From: Osedax fenrisi
Lineage: Eukaryota > Annelida > Polychaeta > Sabellida > Siboglinidae
Assembly (NCBI GenBank): GCA_964019155.1
Contig: OZ025245.1
Span: forward strand, 16,456,991 to 16,520,990
Length of the DNA: 64,000 bases
Reading direction: 5' to 3'
Part shown: positions 53,341 to 64,000 of the stretch, one piece after another
Position numbering within the stretch: the first letter of the stretch is position 1
Layout: the number at the start of each line of letters is the position of its first letter
The notes under the pieces: model-generated
Databases searched by the model: none
Seen by the model: the letters and a program-made list of their open reading frames with translations, nothing else
Told to the model about the DNA's origin: nothing
Position numbers and translations under genes: made by a program

Positions 53341-54140
53341 ATCTCTAGAGGGGATAGAAGGGAGTAGCGGACGAGAAGGGAGTATTGGTAATTTACATTT
53401 ACGCGAAAATGGTCATAGATACAAAAAAAAGATATATACAAAATATTTAGACAATTACAATATCTAAAACAACGAGTAATTTTTTTCAAAAATAATTAAT
53501 CAATATATTAATAATTTAATACATATTTTTTATTACATATTTTCTTATATATTAATAAAATATAATTTGTTATCTATTAAGTTATGTTTATAGTATATGA
53601 AAATATTGTATTAGTAAACAGATATAGGTATTCTAAAGTACCATATTCAAATGGGTATAGTGGAAGAACTGAGAAGGATATAGTGGATGAAAATAAACCA
53701 ATAAAAATCGAGTAATATAGGTCAAATTTTTTTCATTAATTTTTGTTAACAATTTTAAAAATCTAAATCTTAAATAAAATGCGTGCGTTGGCATGAATAT
53801 ATATTATATGAATATATATATACAATATATATTAAAATAATAAAAACTGAACAAATTAATCGAATATATAGCGATATGACTATGATTTATTTTGGTACTA
53901 AAATCCACTACTCCCTTCTTGTGATATTTTTTCGTTATTTTTTGATTGTAACTAAACTCATATTAATATAAGAAATATATGAGTTAAAGTAAAAATTAAA
54001 ATAGCTATAATATATAACGATACATATTTTATTACATTTGAAAATATGAAATTATAACATCAATTATTCATCGATGTATTACAATTCTACAAAGTCATAC
54101 AAAATATCCTCCACTACTCCCTTCTATCCCCTACTAGAGA
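53341..54140. mobile_element. About 800-bp TIR element
   Basis: Left end ATCTCTAGAGGGGATAGAAG and right-end complement ATCTCTAGTAGGGGATAGAA continue alike for about 30 bases (GGGAGTAGYGGA). Related words recur inside (GGGTATAGTGGA near 53655 and TCCACTACTCCCTTCT near 53907). Exact borders and target duplication are not clear. No coding sequence. Confidence 0.65.
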
Positions 54141-54549
54141 TAGGTTTTTGACACTTTTTGCCGGTAAAAATTGGTTTTTACCAACAATAATGGAACTTTG
54201 ACTTAATCATTAGTTAATGATAATTCGTTGCATATATTATGGACTATAAATAGACATATGTTAATTATAACGAGCATTCATATGCTATTGTAAACTCACT
54301 GATTCAAATAAACAAGTTTGCGGTCGTTCAAATCGCGTATCAATCGAAGCTTTTGACCATAATGATTATGATAATCCTTTTTTTTTGTTTACATCCGTCA
54401 CTTTTACATATTAGAAAAATCACGAGAGTGATAGCGCTTGCTTATGAGTATAGATAATATAATAGTATTACTTATAGTATAAGTTATACTAGGGTATACT
54501 TATTATAACTCTTATGTTAGAAAGTTTCCGATATTATTATCAATAATTT

Positions 54550-54785
54550 AAAAAAGAAAGTTGTGTTGGTTTGGCCACATATCACATAACAATACTCTTG
54601 TTAGACTATTCAACAAGGACACATCGAAGGAGCAAGACATCATGCCACCCAAATATGGAATGTGTGTAACTCATGTAAAGGACAACATATGTAAATGAAA
54701 ATCCAAAGATCTCGGTGAACTACCGATGATGAAGAATGACCGAAACGAATGGATACGTTGTTGTGTAAGATAGATATAGTAATGT
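54550..54785 (+). mobile_element. LINE-I: C-terminal fragment of an RTE-like ORF2
   Basis: Frame fragments read KLCWFGHISHNNTLVRLFN and KDLGELPMMKNDRNEWIR, the GH.-type finish seen in RTE-like polymerases (compare KWYGHVTRS in LINE-H). Stops interrupt it. Nothing else of the element is present. Confidence 0.55.
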
Positions 54786-54920
54786 GTCATATAGTATAAT
54801 TAAAACTATAAATACAAGAATTATATAGGTAGTCTACGTTTTTTTTATTATATTGGATCATTCCTTAATCGATTAGTAAGCTATAAGATAAACAACAGTA
54901 TATGCTTCAATAGAATAATT

Positions 54921-54955
<35 letters not shown>

Positions 54956-55508
54956 TTGCTGACAGGTAGATATCTAATCGATAAGTTCAGTTAACTTATA
55001 TATCTATCTGGGTTCACTCTTGTTTATTACTCAGAACCAATCTGATTATTATTATTATTATTATTATTATATAATCAGTATTTTACTTTGATTATTAATC
55101 GTCAATATAGTTACATTTTTATGAGTTATTACTAACTAAATATAATAATAATAACATGTGTATATATCATATTTATCATATAAAGTATATAAATTTAGTC
55201 ACGCTACATTTATTAGATTAGTTCTCCTTCAATAATTATAAATGCTTCGTTGTTTCCTTCTAAACAATCGCGAAGTTTGACATCAGCGAAGATTGAAAAA
55301 GACTCTTGAGATATTACACTAAATATAGTATATTATTTATTATATTAAAATAATATAAATAAATAATATATAGTATATGTTTAATAAATAATAATTATTA
55401 CATTGGTATTATATTATTACATTATCAATTGTAATAATAATACAAACATGTGTATATAACTATACATTATAAATATAATTGAGTATAATTAAAATTGTAT
55501 GATTATTA

Positions 55509-55542
<34 letters not shown>
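54786..55542. other. AT-rich non-coding region
   Basis: TA tract at about 54924-54951 followed by a loose inverted repeat (CAGGTAGATAT with ATATCTATCTG, 54964-55010), and (ATT)n at about 55045-55068. No gene. Confidence 0.5.
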
Positions 55543-55546
<4 letters not shown>

Positions 55547-55726
55547 TATATAATTGTGTATAAATAAATGATCGGCTCTCGTTAAAACCATGGATGCCTT
55601 AACATGAGAGCGGCTTCGAAGGGACATTAGAGCCATATATGGTTATAAGTGAAAACTTCATCTAAGTTCCTGGATGGGATGAAAGGACTCCACCAAATAA
55701 AAAATAACAAAAAAATAACAATATAT
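55543..55726 (+). mobile_element. SINE copy 4, head missing
   Basis: Starts within the body (CTTATATAATTGTGTATAAA, as in copy 2), then CGGCTCTCGTTAAAACCATG and the shared 3' half to an A-rich tail. The tRNA-like head is absent and replaced by a TA tract, so it is 5'-truncated. Confidence 0.85.
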
Positions 55727-55833
55727 ATTATCTTTATATATTTATCTATCAACAAAATGTATGAATGAAACAGTAAGCAATATAAATACATGTATCTCCT
55801 TATCTTGATAACATATATGTTTACCTGTAATAC

Positions 55834-55866
55834 CATCGATATAAAAAAACTTTCTATATATCGATG
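55834..55866. mobile_element. Possible 33-bp family I palindrome without target duplication
   Basis: Ends CATCGATATA and TATATCGATG are identical to family I, with AAAAAACTTTC between. The flanking 8-mers (TGTAATAC and CATAGGAC) do not match, so this may be an old insertion or one that has lost its duplication. Confidence 0.5.
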
Positions 55867-57094
55867 CATAGGACATATTTATTTATGTTGTATATATCTT
55901 ATTATAAGTTATTTATTAAAGTAACAAAGATGTGTTTAATGTAAATAATTAACAGACATATAGGCAAATAATGAAATTTAGTTTAAAACTTATTACAGTA
56001 ATAACATTTATTTGTAATATTAATTACAACATATTATCTATAGATGCCATACTTACATACTATCATTAAACTATAATCAATCATAGTAATATTATCAATT
56101 ATTGATTAGTATATTTCATCGATATATTACATTATAAATCAATGGTAGGTAATAGCTTTTCTATTGTCTAAGTATATAGGATAATATATATATATATTTT
56201 TTATCCTATATAAATACACCATATATAAAACTATTATATATATATATTATTATTTTCAGATTTAAGTATAATACCTGGGTAATTGTATAAGCAATGCTTC
56301 TCATCGAGACAATTACCTTTAATTTAACTTGTTGACAAAAATCAAATAATTTAATAAAAGCTATATAAATATAATAGAATAGGAATATTTAGGAATACAA
56401 AATATATACAATAAATATGGTTGACTTCACGTTTATACTAAGATAAATATAATATCATAAAATAGTGATATCTATCACTCGTTATTGATTTAATCATTAT
56501 TTAATAAATAAACTATAAAATAGAAGATAAAAATAAATAAAATGAGTAAATAAATACATAAGCATTAGTAACATAATTTAATTACGATACTAAATGATAA
56601 GATGAATATACAAAATAAGCAAATAAGGTAACTATACTAAACATAACAACTAAGTTTAAAAAATAAATAAATAAAAAATTAGAAGTTAAGATTGATAAAA
56701 AGTAATTTTCAATAAATATAATTAGAGTATAAATAAAATAAATATTTATTAAGGTTTATATGGATTTCATTTATATAGTAGTCTACAATGATTAACAATA
56801 AACTATTATATTATAAAATTCAATAAGAATGATAAAGTCAATAATAATAGAATTCAATAAGAAAGTCAATAAAATATATTTTTTTTCATTTTTTTAAATT
56901 TGTTTTTTATATAGAGGTCTAAAAGGTAAAAAATAGTTATTTTATTATGTGTCTAACAACAATTATTTGTATATAAAGGTCAGGTTGGAAATTATAACAA
57001 AGAAAAGAGAATATTTGTTTATAAATGTCAATGTTTGATTCGTATTGTAATTAGCAATATATTGCTATTATATAGTATATCTACATTTGTAATG

Positions 57095-57129
<35 letters not shown>

Positions 57130-57374
57130 TGGATGTGTCACTGACTTTTCTGCATTAAGTTTATTATCTAGGTTATTTGAGACATTATTTTCCGAATAGT
57201 CACTGACATTAAATAAATAAAATAAAAATATATAAATAATTTATTGATAGTTATCCATTATAAATAGTAGGTTATTTTAATAGATATATGACATACATTG
57301 TATGTATTTAAGTATATATATATATATATATAAATATTTAAAATATATTAAATATATATGTATTTAAAATATAT

Positions 57375-57423
<49 letters not shown>

Positions 57424-57525
57424 AGAGTATCACTAACATTGGTACAACAGGTGTAGTGTCTTTGTTACTAGGAATATTATTGTATGTGTTATCTCTAACA
57501 TTAAATAAATAATGTGAAATATATC

Positions 57526-57557
<32 letters not shown>

Positions 57558-57775
57558 TTTTATTCTATAATACACAAACTGTTATATATATAACACACAT
57601 ATATATATATATAAATAAGTCAATTTATCTATGATATATTAGATTATTTGTAGTATTATTTATTAGGGAAGTTTCTAGAAGAACTATATTATATAATATT
57701 ATATTAAAACTATAATATATCAACATATTATAATTATAATAGCATTATATATATATATATATATTATCGGTTCCA
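55867..57775. other. AT-rich non-coding region
   Basis: No gene recognised. TA tracts at about 57101-57126, 57317-57332, 57378-57417 and 57525-57550. Confidence 0.5.
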
Positions 57776-58447
57776 TTTTGTCGCACGCATGGCTTTCTTT
57801 AAGGATAAGTACTGGGTCCGATTCTTTTTATTTTATATATTCTTCCATTTAATTTTATTTTAAAAAATACCCATATATTCTTTATCACCTATTTGCTGAT
57901 GACTTATAATGTTATACTTTTTTTTCCATCTGGTTCTGATATTGACATAATTCAACTTTCAATTGCTAACTTTATTAATGTTTAGATCTCTTGGTTTTCA
58001 TGTAATTCTCTATCAATACATATTACTAAAAATGGATAAAATAAATGTTACCATAATAATTAAAGTCAAAAAACAGATAAATAATATAGTCAATATATAA
58101 CATCAATTATCTCAGAATACCTATCAAAGTGAGACAGAATGCGAGCAACTTCTCGTCCGAATCGCAAATGTGAGCTGATCTATGTATGCATATGCTGCTT
58201 TAACTACTCCGAAGTACTGTAATAGTCTTCCCGGTTACTTATGGACCATATCATATATATCATATTTTATTACTTTGAAATGTCGACTATAATCTCATAT
58301 GTTATCATTATAATGTATTATTTTAAAATGTATTATTATTCGTGTATTTATTTATTTATTTGTTTGTTTTATTATATCAACTTGACGCATATTAACGTCT
58401 ATCGTTTTCATTGAGTCAATAAACATTTATATTATTATTATTATTAA
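57776..58447 (+). mobile_element. LINE-C fragment, internally deleted
   Basis: Matches LINE-C in RT motif B to C (VLGPILFILYILP, then FPSGSDIDIIQLSIAN and ISWFSCNSLS). It then jumps to the C-terminal and 3' UTR part (CCGAAGTACTGTAATAGTCTTCC, AAATGTCGACTATAA, TCAATAAACATT, ATT tail). Frameshifts and an in-frame stop are present. Dead copy. Confidence 0.85.
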
Positions 58448-58534
58448 TGGATTACTGAAACTTATTTAATAAACATTAATGTATTATTCATATGAATTAT
58501 AAGTTATTCATAAATAGTACAGTATTAATGTAGA

Positions 58535-58611
<77 letters not shown>

Positions 58612-58738
58612 TATACTTTTATTATAAACATATATTTTGTATTACTAACCTTTTTAAATTAGTAGTATTATTAATTGTAGAATATCTGTAAATAAATATA
58701 GAAAATTATTATTAATAATATAAATTAAAATATATTAC

Positions 58739-58801
<63 letters not shown>

Positions 58802-58917
58802 ACAAATAATAAAATATGTATGAGATTAAGGTAATTACCGCGAAAGTCTTCTGACTATTTTATTTGTCCATTTATTGTTTTTATTTTATAATGATTACAA
58901 TAATAAAAATTATCTTT

Positions 58918-58963
<46 letters not shown>

Positions 58964-58967
58964 CATA
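58448..58967. other. TA microsatellite cluster
   Basis: TA tracts at about 58537-58606, 58744-58798 and 58923-58957, separated by AT-rich DNA. Confidence 0.8.
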
Positions 58968-59460
58968 CTACTTTGGGTCCTTTACTTTTAAATATATTTT
59001 AAAATAATTTATTGTTAATAACATATTGTTTTTAATTCTTATATTCCTATTATATTCGCTGACGATACTAATTTAATTTTTAAATATAAATATGCTAATA
59101 CTCTTTAATTCACTACGAATAATGAACTTAATAATTAAATATATAGTTACCAGAAAATAAACTACCTATTAAAATATGTAAATCATCTTATATTTAATAA
59201 AGGATAAGTTTAGTGATAATAAATGTTAATATAATTAATAGAGTACATTATTATACATTTTTAGGAATCACAATAGATGAGAAATTAAATTGGATACAAA
59301 TACATAGATAATATATCGATTAAGATTTCTAAAGTTGTATCAATTATACATAAATTAAAATATTCGCTTACTATAAAATTATTAAAACTAATTTACAATA
59401 CATTTGTTCTACCTCATCTACATTATTGTGATACTGTATGGCCTACTACACACACATATA
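58968..59460 (+). pseudogene. LINE-F reverse transcriptase, 5' half of a split copy
   Basis: Frame fragments read TLGPLLLNIF, YIFADDTNLIF (motif C), YTFLGITIDEKLNW and KISKVVSIIHKLKYSLTIK then NTFVLPHLHYCDTVWP. The order is that of a CR1/Jockey-group RT after motif B. Several stops. The sequence is cut at YCDTVWPT and resumes at 61410 beyond a SINE and LINE-E. Confidence 0.75.
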
Positions 59461-59463
59461 TAT

Positions 59464-59501
<38 letters not shown>

Positions 59502-59503
<2 letters not shown>

Positions 59504-59750
59504 CTGCCTGTGTGGCTCAGTGGCAAGGCATCATACACACAAGCAGTAGGACACGAGTTTGAGCCTCGCCCGAACCATTAATTAATGTTGTAAAATGACT
59601 AAATCGGCTCTCGTTAAAACCATGGATGCCTTAACATGAGAGCGGCTTCGAAGGGACATTTGAGCCATATATGGTTATAAGTGAAAACTTCATCTAAGTT
59701 TCTGGATGGGATGAAAGGACTCCACCAAATAAAAATAACAATAACAATAT
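59502..59750 (+). mobile_element. tRNA-derived SINE, copy 5, complete short form
   Basis: Head with A box TGGCTCAGTGG (59513-59523) and B box GTTTGAGCC (59557-59565, one mismatch to the consensus), junction ACCATTAATTAATG, then CGGCTCTCGTTAAAACCATG and the shared 3' half. The tail AATAACAATAACAAT runs into (TA)n. It lacks about 70 bp of body present in copy 2, so two subfamilies exist. Confidence 0.9.
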
Positions 59751-59784
59751 ATATATATATATAAAAAAACAATGGTATATCTAT

Positions 59785-61400
59785 TTCAGAAATCTTCTCG
59801 GAAACTCAACTGAGGCTACAGACGAAAATGAAGAAATACTTCCTTTCTTTGAAAAATTACCAATACATGACGATGTATTTACACTAGATGAATATAGCAA
59901 GGCAACAATGTCAATTAAATGTGGAAAAAGTGCTGGAGAAGATGGTATAATGCCCGAAGTACTAAAATATGTCCAAATCAATGACATTATGCTTGATATA
60001 ATAAACAAGTCGTTTGAAAACTGTGAACAGCCCGACTTATGGAATATCTCCAATATAATACCTATACGTAAATCTGGAAATCTCACTATAACTGATAATT
60101 ATCGGGGAATTTCTCTCACGTCTATAATGGCCAAAACCTATAACCGCATGCTATTAAATCGAATACGTCCAATACTAGACCCTCTACTAAGAAACAATCA
60201 AAATGGATTCAGACAGGAAAGAACAACAGTTGGGCAGATTTTAGCCATAATAAGAATACTAGAAGGTTAAGAGTACAAATGTACCAGTTGTCTTTACATT
60301 TATCGACTTCAAGAAGGCATTTGAATCAGTACATAGAGTTAAGATGATAAAAATACTTAGATCATATGGTATACCTGATAAGATAGTAAATGCAATAGAA
60401 GCGAGCTATGCTAGTACTAGAGCTAAAGTATACTCACCTGATGGTGTAACGGAATAATTTGATATAGTTAAAGGAGTCTTACAAGGAGATACCCTATCAC
60501 CTTACTTATTTGTCATAATACTCGACTATGCACTAAGGAAAGCTATCAAAGGTCGTGAAGAGGACTAGGATTCACTATTGTCCCACGTAGAAGTCGAAGC
60601 GTGCACCCAATTGTTCTAACTGACCTAGATTTTGCTGATGATATAGCCTCAATATCTGATTCTGTACGTCAAGCCACAGAGCTAATACAGAGATTAAAGT
60701 CCGAATGTAGTAAAGTCGGACTACTTATCAACTATAATAAGACAAATGTAATGGCCTTCAATACATTAGATCCGATAATATTAAAAACAGCAGATGGACA
60801 AATATTAGATGTAGAAAAAGATTTCAAATACCTTGGATCGTGGATAAACTCGTCGGAAAAAGATATTCAACTAAGAAAGGCTTTAGCTTGGAACGCGCTA
60901 CATAGCATGCAGACTCTATGGAAATCTAAGACAAACCTACCACTTAAAATACGACTATTTGTTGCAACGGTCGAAAGTGTATTACTATATGGATCAGAAT
61001 CATGGACTTTGAATGTCAAACAACATAACTCACTAGACGACACATACACACGAATGCTCCGGAAAGCTTTGAATATAAAATAGCAGGAACACGTAACTAA
61101 TAAAGAAGTTTATGGGAAGCTTCCGTTGGTCTCCTCCAAAATTAAGGCCAGAAGGATGAAAATGGCTGGACACTGTGTACGCCATCCTGAACTCTCAGTT
61201 CACCCCCTGATTCTGCGGGAACCATCTCAAGGTAAAGCTAGTCGTGGCCGCAGAAGAATAAGCTATGTTGATATGTTGAAGAAAGATTGTGGTCTTCATG
61301 AGAAGGAAGAAATAAGAACCAGCATGCTGGATAGGGATGTCTGGAGAAAGCTGTGTCATACTGATGCTCGAGTAGACTGACAAGATCATCCTCGAAATTA
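59785..61400 (+). mobile_element. LINE-E: RTE-like retrotransposon, 5'-truncated
   Basis: Carries the reverse transcriptase and C-terminal region without endonuclease. It lies directly after the SINE and a short TA tract and inside LINE-F. GC content is higher than in the CR1-type elements of this window. Its 3' end is close to GAAATTAAGCAAGC at about 61395, followed by TA repeats. Confidence 0.85.
59791..61380 (+). pseudogene. LINE-E reverse transcriptase ORF with frame breaks
   Basis: Four blocks. 59791-60270: GKSAGEDGIMPEVLKY, NYRGISLTSIMAKTYNRML and NQNGFRQERTTVGQIL. From 60266, shifted: TFIDFKKAFESVHR (motif A), KGVLQGDTLSPYLF (motif B), with a TAA near 60455 and another break near 60568. 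60571-61083: HPIVLTDLDFADDIASI (motif C), DFKYLGSWI, LYGSESWTL. 61084-61380: after a TAG, KMAGHCVRHPE and a C-terminus ending TDARVD. The motif style (FKKAF, LQGD, LDFADD) fits RTE-like rather than CR1-like enzymes. All catalytic Asp codons survive, but the protein cannot be made. Confidence 0.88.
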
Positions 61401-61404
61401 AGCA

Positions 61405-61765
61405 AGCATATATATATATAATATAAATAGATTAATTATTATACAAAATAAAGACATCAGCTATTTTCAATATTTCAAATAGATGTAATATAGATAAATA
61501 TTATAAAATACTGAACAACTTGAAATTTAATGATATTTTAATATTAAATACTCTAAAATTTATGTTTAGGATTATTAATAATTATAAACCTATCATTATC
61601 AAAAATATGTTCTTTATTATAAAATGTATATATTGTCGAAAGAAAATGTTTAAATTTGTTATTCCTTCTTACCGTTTAAATATTAAAAAAGTGTACATAA
61701 TATACAATATTCCTTTTCATGGAATCTTTTTGAAAACATATTTAAATTATTCAATAATATAAATA
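61405..61765 (+). pseudogene. LINE-F reverse transcriptase, 3' half of the split copy
   Basis: NINRLIIIQNKDI continues the protein interrupted at 59455. Then LNNLKFNDILILNTLKFMF, RIINNYKP and FVIPSYRLNIKK follow, typical of the polymerase C-terminus after the thumb. Stops occur near 61480. The junction is hidden in TA repeats. Confidence 0.6.
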
Positions 61766-62544
61766 CGTGTATTAGAAGATTAAAATAGTATTATATTTCG
61801 ATGTATTTAATGCAGAATATAACTGATTTCTTCTTTATTTTATATTATATCTTACATATATTTTATATATATTTTCCAACTATATATTTTTTTAATATTT
61901 TAAGTTACTTTTATATACTTAATTATATTTATTATATTTTATTTGCTTTAATTTATTTTAAACATGATGAAGTAATTACTCGGGAATGGAATTTTTTTTT
62001 TATATTTATTTTATTATTTTCTTTATACTGTACATATTTGAAATATTTGAGCTTTTACTATTTAATATAAATATTCCAATTGGCATTTATTTTCTTTAGA
62101 ATATATTATATTTTACTTTTAATTATTTTTGTTATGTTTATTCATCATTATCTATTTATTTATATGAATTTTATATAACTTATATAGTTATAATAGTGAC
62201 AATTTTAATGTCCTATATGTGTATATGTATGTGTGTATATATGTATTTATGTATGCATGTATATGTATGTATGTATGTATATGTGTGTATATATGTAAAA
62301 GACCATCTCGAACTTTCAATACAATATTAGGAAAGTTTGACCTTTCATTGACTTCCCTATGGCCAAACTCCTCACGCATTCACTTGTTCTCTCTATATTA
62401 TTTTGACTAAATTAATAATTTTAACAACATTAATAATGTTGACTAAATTATAGCAACACCTCCTTCATTGGCACAAAAAATGCCTCTATTACTATACTAG
62501 ACCGAATTATTAACATATATATACAAACCATCTACCAAATAAAA
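61766..62544. other. AT-rich non-coding region
   Basis: A TATG/TGTA-rich stretch lies at 62215-62300. A 12-bp direct repeat TTGACTAAATTA occurs at about 62402 and 62439, around a CAACATTAATAATGTTG palindrome. No gene. Confidence 0.5.
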
Positions 62545-62905
62545 ACTACTAACTATGCTACCTCTATGACTAACCTGCGACTACAACTTAAATGGCTTAC
62601 TACAACTCAACAAATTAACTACAAAACACCAACTCTTCTCCATAAATACTGATAACCACCGAACCCACTCCAATATTTGACGATTTTACATATATTAATA
62701 ACACTCGTCTACTGCGATCTCCTCTACACCCCTTATAGAAGAACCACCTTCCAAGTTTACCAAATTTGGAGAAAAAACTCTTCACAGGCAGGCTTCGACT
62801 CTCTGGAACAGGAAACCGGGAAATCTAATGAAGACAGATATAACCTTCACACCAATCAGATAAAGACTAAAGACATTTATTATTGACAATCCCATTGTTT
62901 AAACA
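62545..62905 (+). mobile_element. LINE-G: decayed L2-like C-terminal fragment
   Basis: LKWLTTTQQINYKTPTLLHK corresponds to the LHWLP..RI.YK..LL motif. Later ASTLWNRKPGNL and RLKTFIIDNP correspond to the WN.LP and LKT.LF motifs. Several frame changes. It belongs to the same general group as LINE-D. Confidence 0.6.
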
Positions 62906-63369
62906 CCCCCTTCTGTTAAATCCACATTATTTGTTTTACCTAGTATTTCCGTTTTCTCATTTTTGTTTTTTATTTTACACTCTCAAGTATATAATAATCA
63001 TCATCATGTGTATATATATATATATTATGAAATCATATATTGGTATGATATTATTGTTGTTTTATTGAATACTCATTATTTTATTTAAATAATATTTTTC
63101 AAATGTGGTTGCAATTATTTGTTTTTAATTATTTTTTAGTTTTGTACAAGGTTATCAAATTGCTTATTATTTTTATTAAATATATTTGTATCATTATTTT
63201 CCATTAAATAATTAATTGAAGATAATACAAATCACATAACTCCTTAATAACGCACATTCAAAGCTAATAGATAAAGATCACCCTTCAATAATAATAATAA
63301 AACTATCATTAATATTTATGTAGATACATTTAGATAATACATTTATTTGATGTACTTATTAATGTATAA

Positions 63370-63442
<73 letters not shown>

Positions 63443-63557
63443 TGTATTGATTAATATGTATTTGTTTATTATTAGAAATAAATAAATATTCACACAAATA
63501 TTTGTTATTAAAATTAGCGTTATAATACAATATGTATTACTAACTATTTACTAATTG

Positions 63558-63592
<35 letters not shown>

Positions 63593-63699
63593 AAATAATG
63601 TATTTAATATAGTTTAACCTTTGATTTCTAATATAGTTTTCAATATACAAAATACCAAATATTATACTATCCTGACCTTGTACATCTAGTTTGTACATC
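62906..63699. other. AT-rich non-coding region
   Basis: TA tracts at about 63377-63440 and 63560-63593; no gene. Confidence 0.6.
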
Positions 63700-64000
63700 T
63701 AATTATAGATAGATAGATAGATTAATAGTTTATTATATGTACGAATGATATGGGTATGTGGGATAGGGTAACGAGTAAGTACGTATAATGAGACAAGAAA
63801 CACGGATGAAAAAAAACAAAAAGGAAAACATATAATATATACAATTAAAAACATAATGAATTAATCATTTATATACCTATTAATGAAATACTTTCTTCCA
63901 TTCGGGAGTACATATTTATGTGAATGTTCCTTTTCAGACATGCTGACTATACAACATAATACACGTAATAGACTCGATATGGAACTTAATTTAACATTGT
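63700..64000 (-). mobile_element. Probable LINE 3' end with (ATCT)n tail, runs off window
   Basis: On the minus strand it ends ATAATAAACTATTAATCTAT followed by ATCT repeats (63703-63720). Further inside, the translation gives short coding-like words (SEKEHSHKYVLP). This has the organisation of a non-LTR terminus with a tandem tail. Most of the element would lie beyond the window. Confidence 0.4.

Noticed and set aside
54964..55012. Loose inverted repeat CAGGTAGATAT...ATATCTATCTG
   Set aside because: Imperfect arms and no flanking duplication; not distinguishable from chance in AT-rich DNA.
62402..62452. 12-bp direct repeat TTGACTAAATTA around a short palindrome
   Set aside because: The repeat length and the position of the palindrome do not fit the 8-bp duplication pattern; more likely a local duplication.

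Overview
The window is very AT-rich eukaryotic DNA, almost certainly from an invertebrate animal. It has non-LTR retrotransposons of the CR1/L2/Jockey and RTE-like groups with apurinic-type endonucleases, a tRNA-derived SINE, TIR elements with 8-bp target duplications, dozens of TA microsatellites and small AT-rich intron-like segments. The species cannot be named from the sequence. No rRNA, free-standing tRNA gene, CRISPR array or prokaryotic operon is present. Nearly all long open frames are either retrotransposon proteins or translations of microsatellites; host coding sequence is limited to a few short, low-confidence exon candidates.

Layout. 0-4.3 kb: a 3.46-kb minisatellite with a strict 21-bp period, lying between two SINEs of opposite orientation. 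4.3-13 kb: a GC-richer patch with a candidate membrane-protein exon, then AT-rich DNA with microsatellites, a 160-bp hAT-like MITE and clusters of CACGTG palindromes. 13.3-21.5 kb: a decayed RTE-like LINE, a 28-bp palindromic insertion, LINE 3' tails and a long TA tract. 21.5-28.6 kb: two LINEs tail to tail, LINE-A (plus, 5'-truncated) and LINE-B (minus, nearly complete with ORF1 and ORF2). 29.9-31.5 kb: candidate host exons. 31.7-33.0 kb: a 1.3-kb (ACT)n array. 34.2-35.9 kb: second LINE-A copy. 36.5-36.9 kb: a VNTR. 37.8-44.7 kb: L2-like LINE-D fragment, a 2.2-kb hAT-like non-autonomous element, and LINE-C (minus). 44.7-47.7 kb: two minisatellite-bearing elements and a tandemly repeated exon-like unit. 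49.7-51 kb: a 634-bp tandem duplication carrying tiny palindromic insertions. 52.8-54.1 kb: two MITE-like elements. 54.5-64 kb: LINE fragments, two SINEs and a nested insertion (SINE and LINE-E inside LINE-F).

The most interesting signal is a set of ultra-short (28-50 bp), nearly pure palindromes at 15.1, 46.7, 49.8, 50.5 and 50.8 kb. Each sits between exact or 7/8 8-bp direct repeats, as expected of TIR transposon insertions reduced to little more than their ends. Two sequence families are visible. One shares its terminal repeat with a 473-bp MITE at 52.8 kb that also has a perfect 8-bp target duplication.

Interplay: the LINEs supply endonuclease and reverse transcriptase that could mobilise themselves and the SINE. 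Their 3' tails carry different short tandem motifs (CAAT, ATT, GGATA, CTTAC, TTGAA, AGAT) that adjoin, and probably seeded, several of the long microsatellites.
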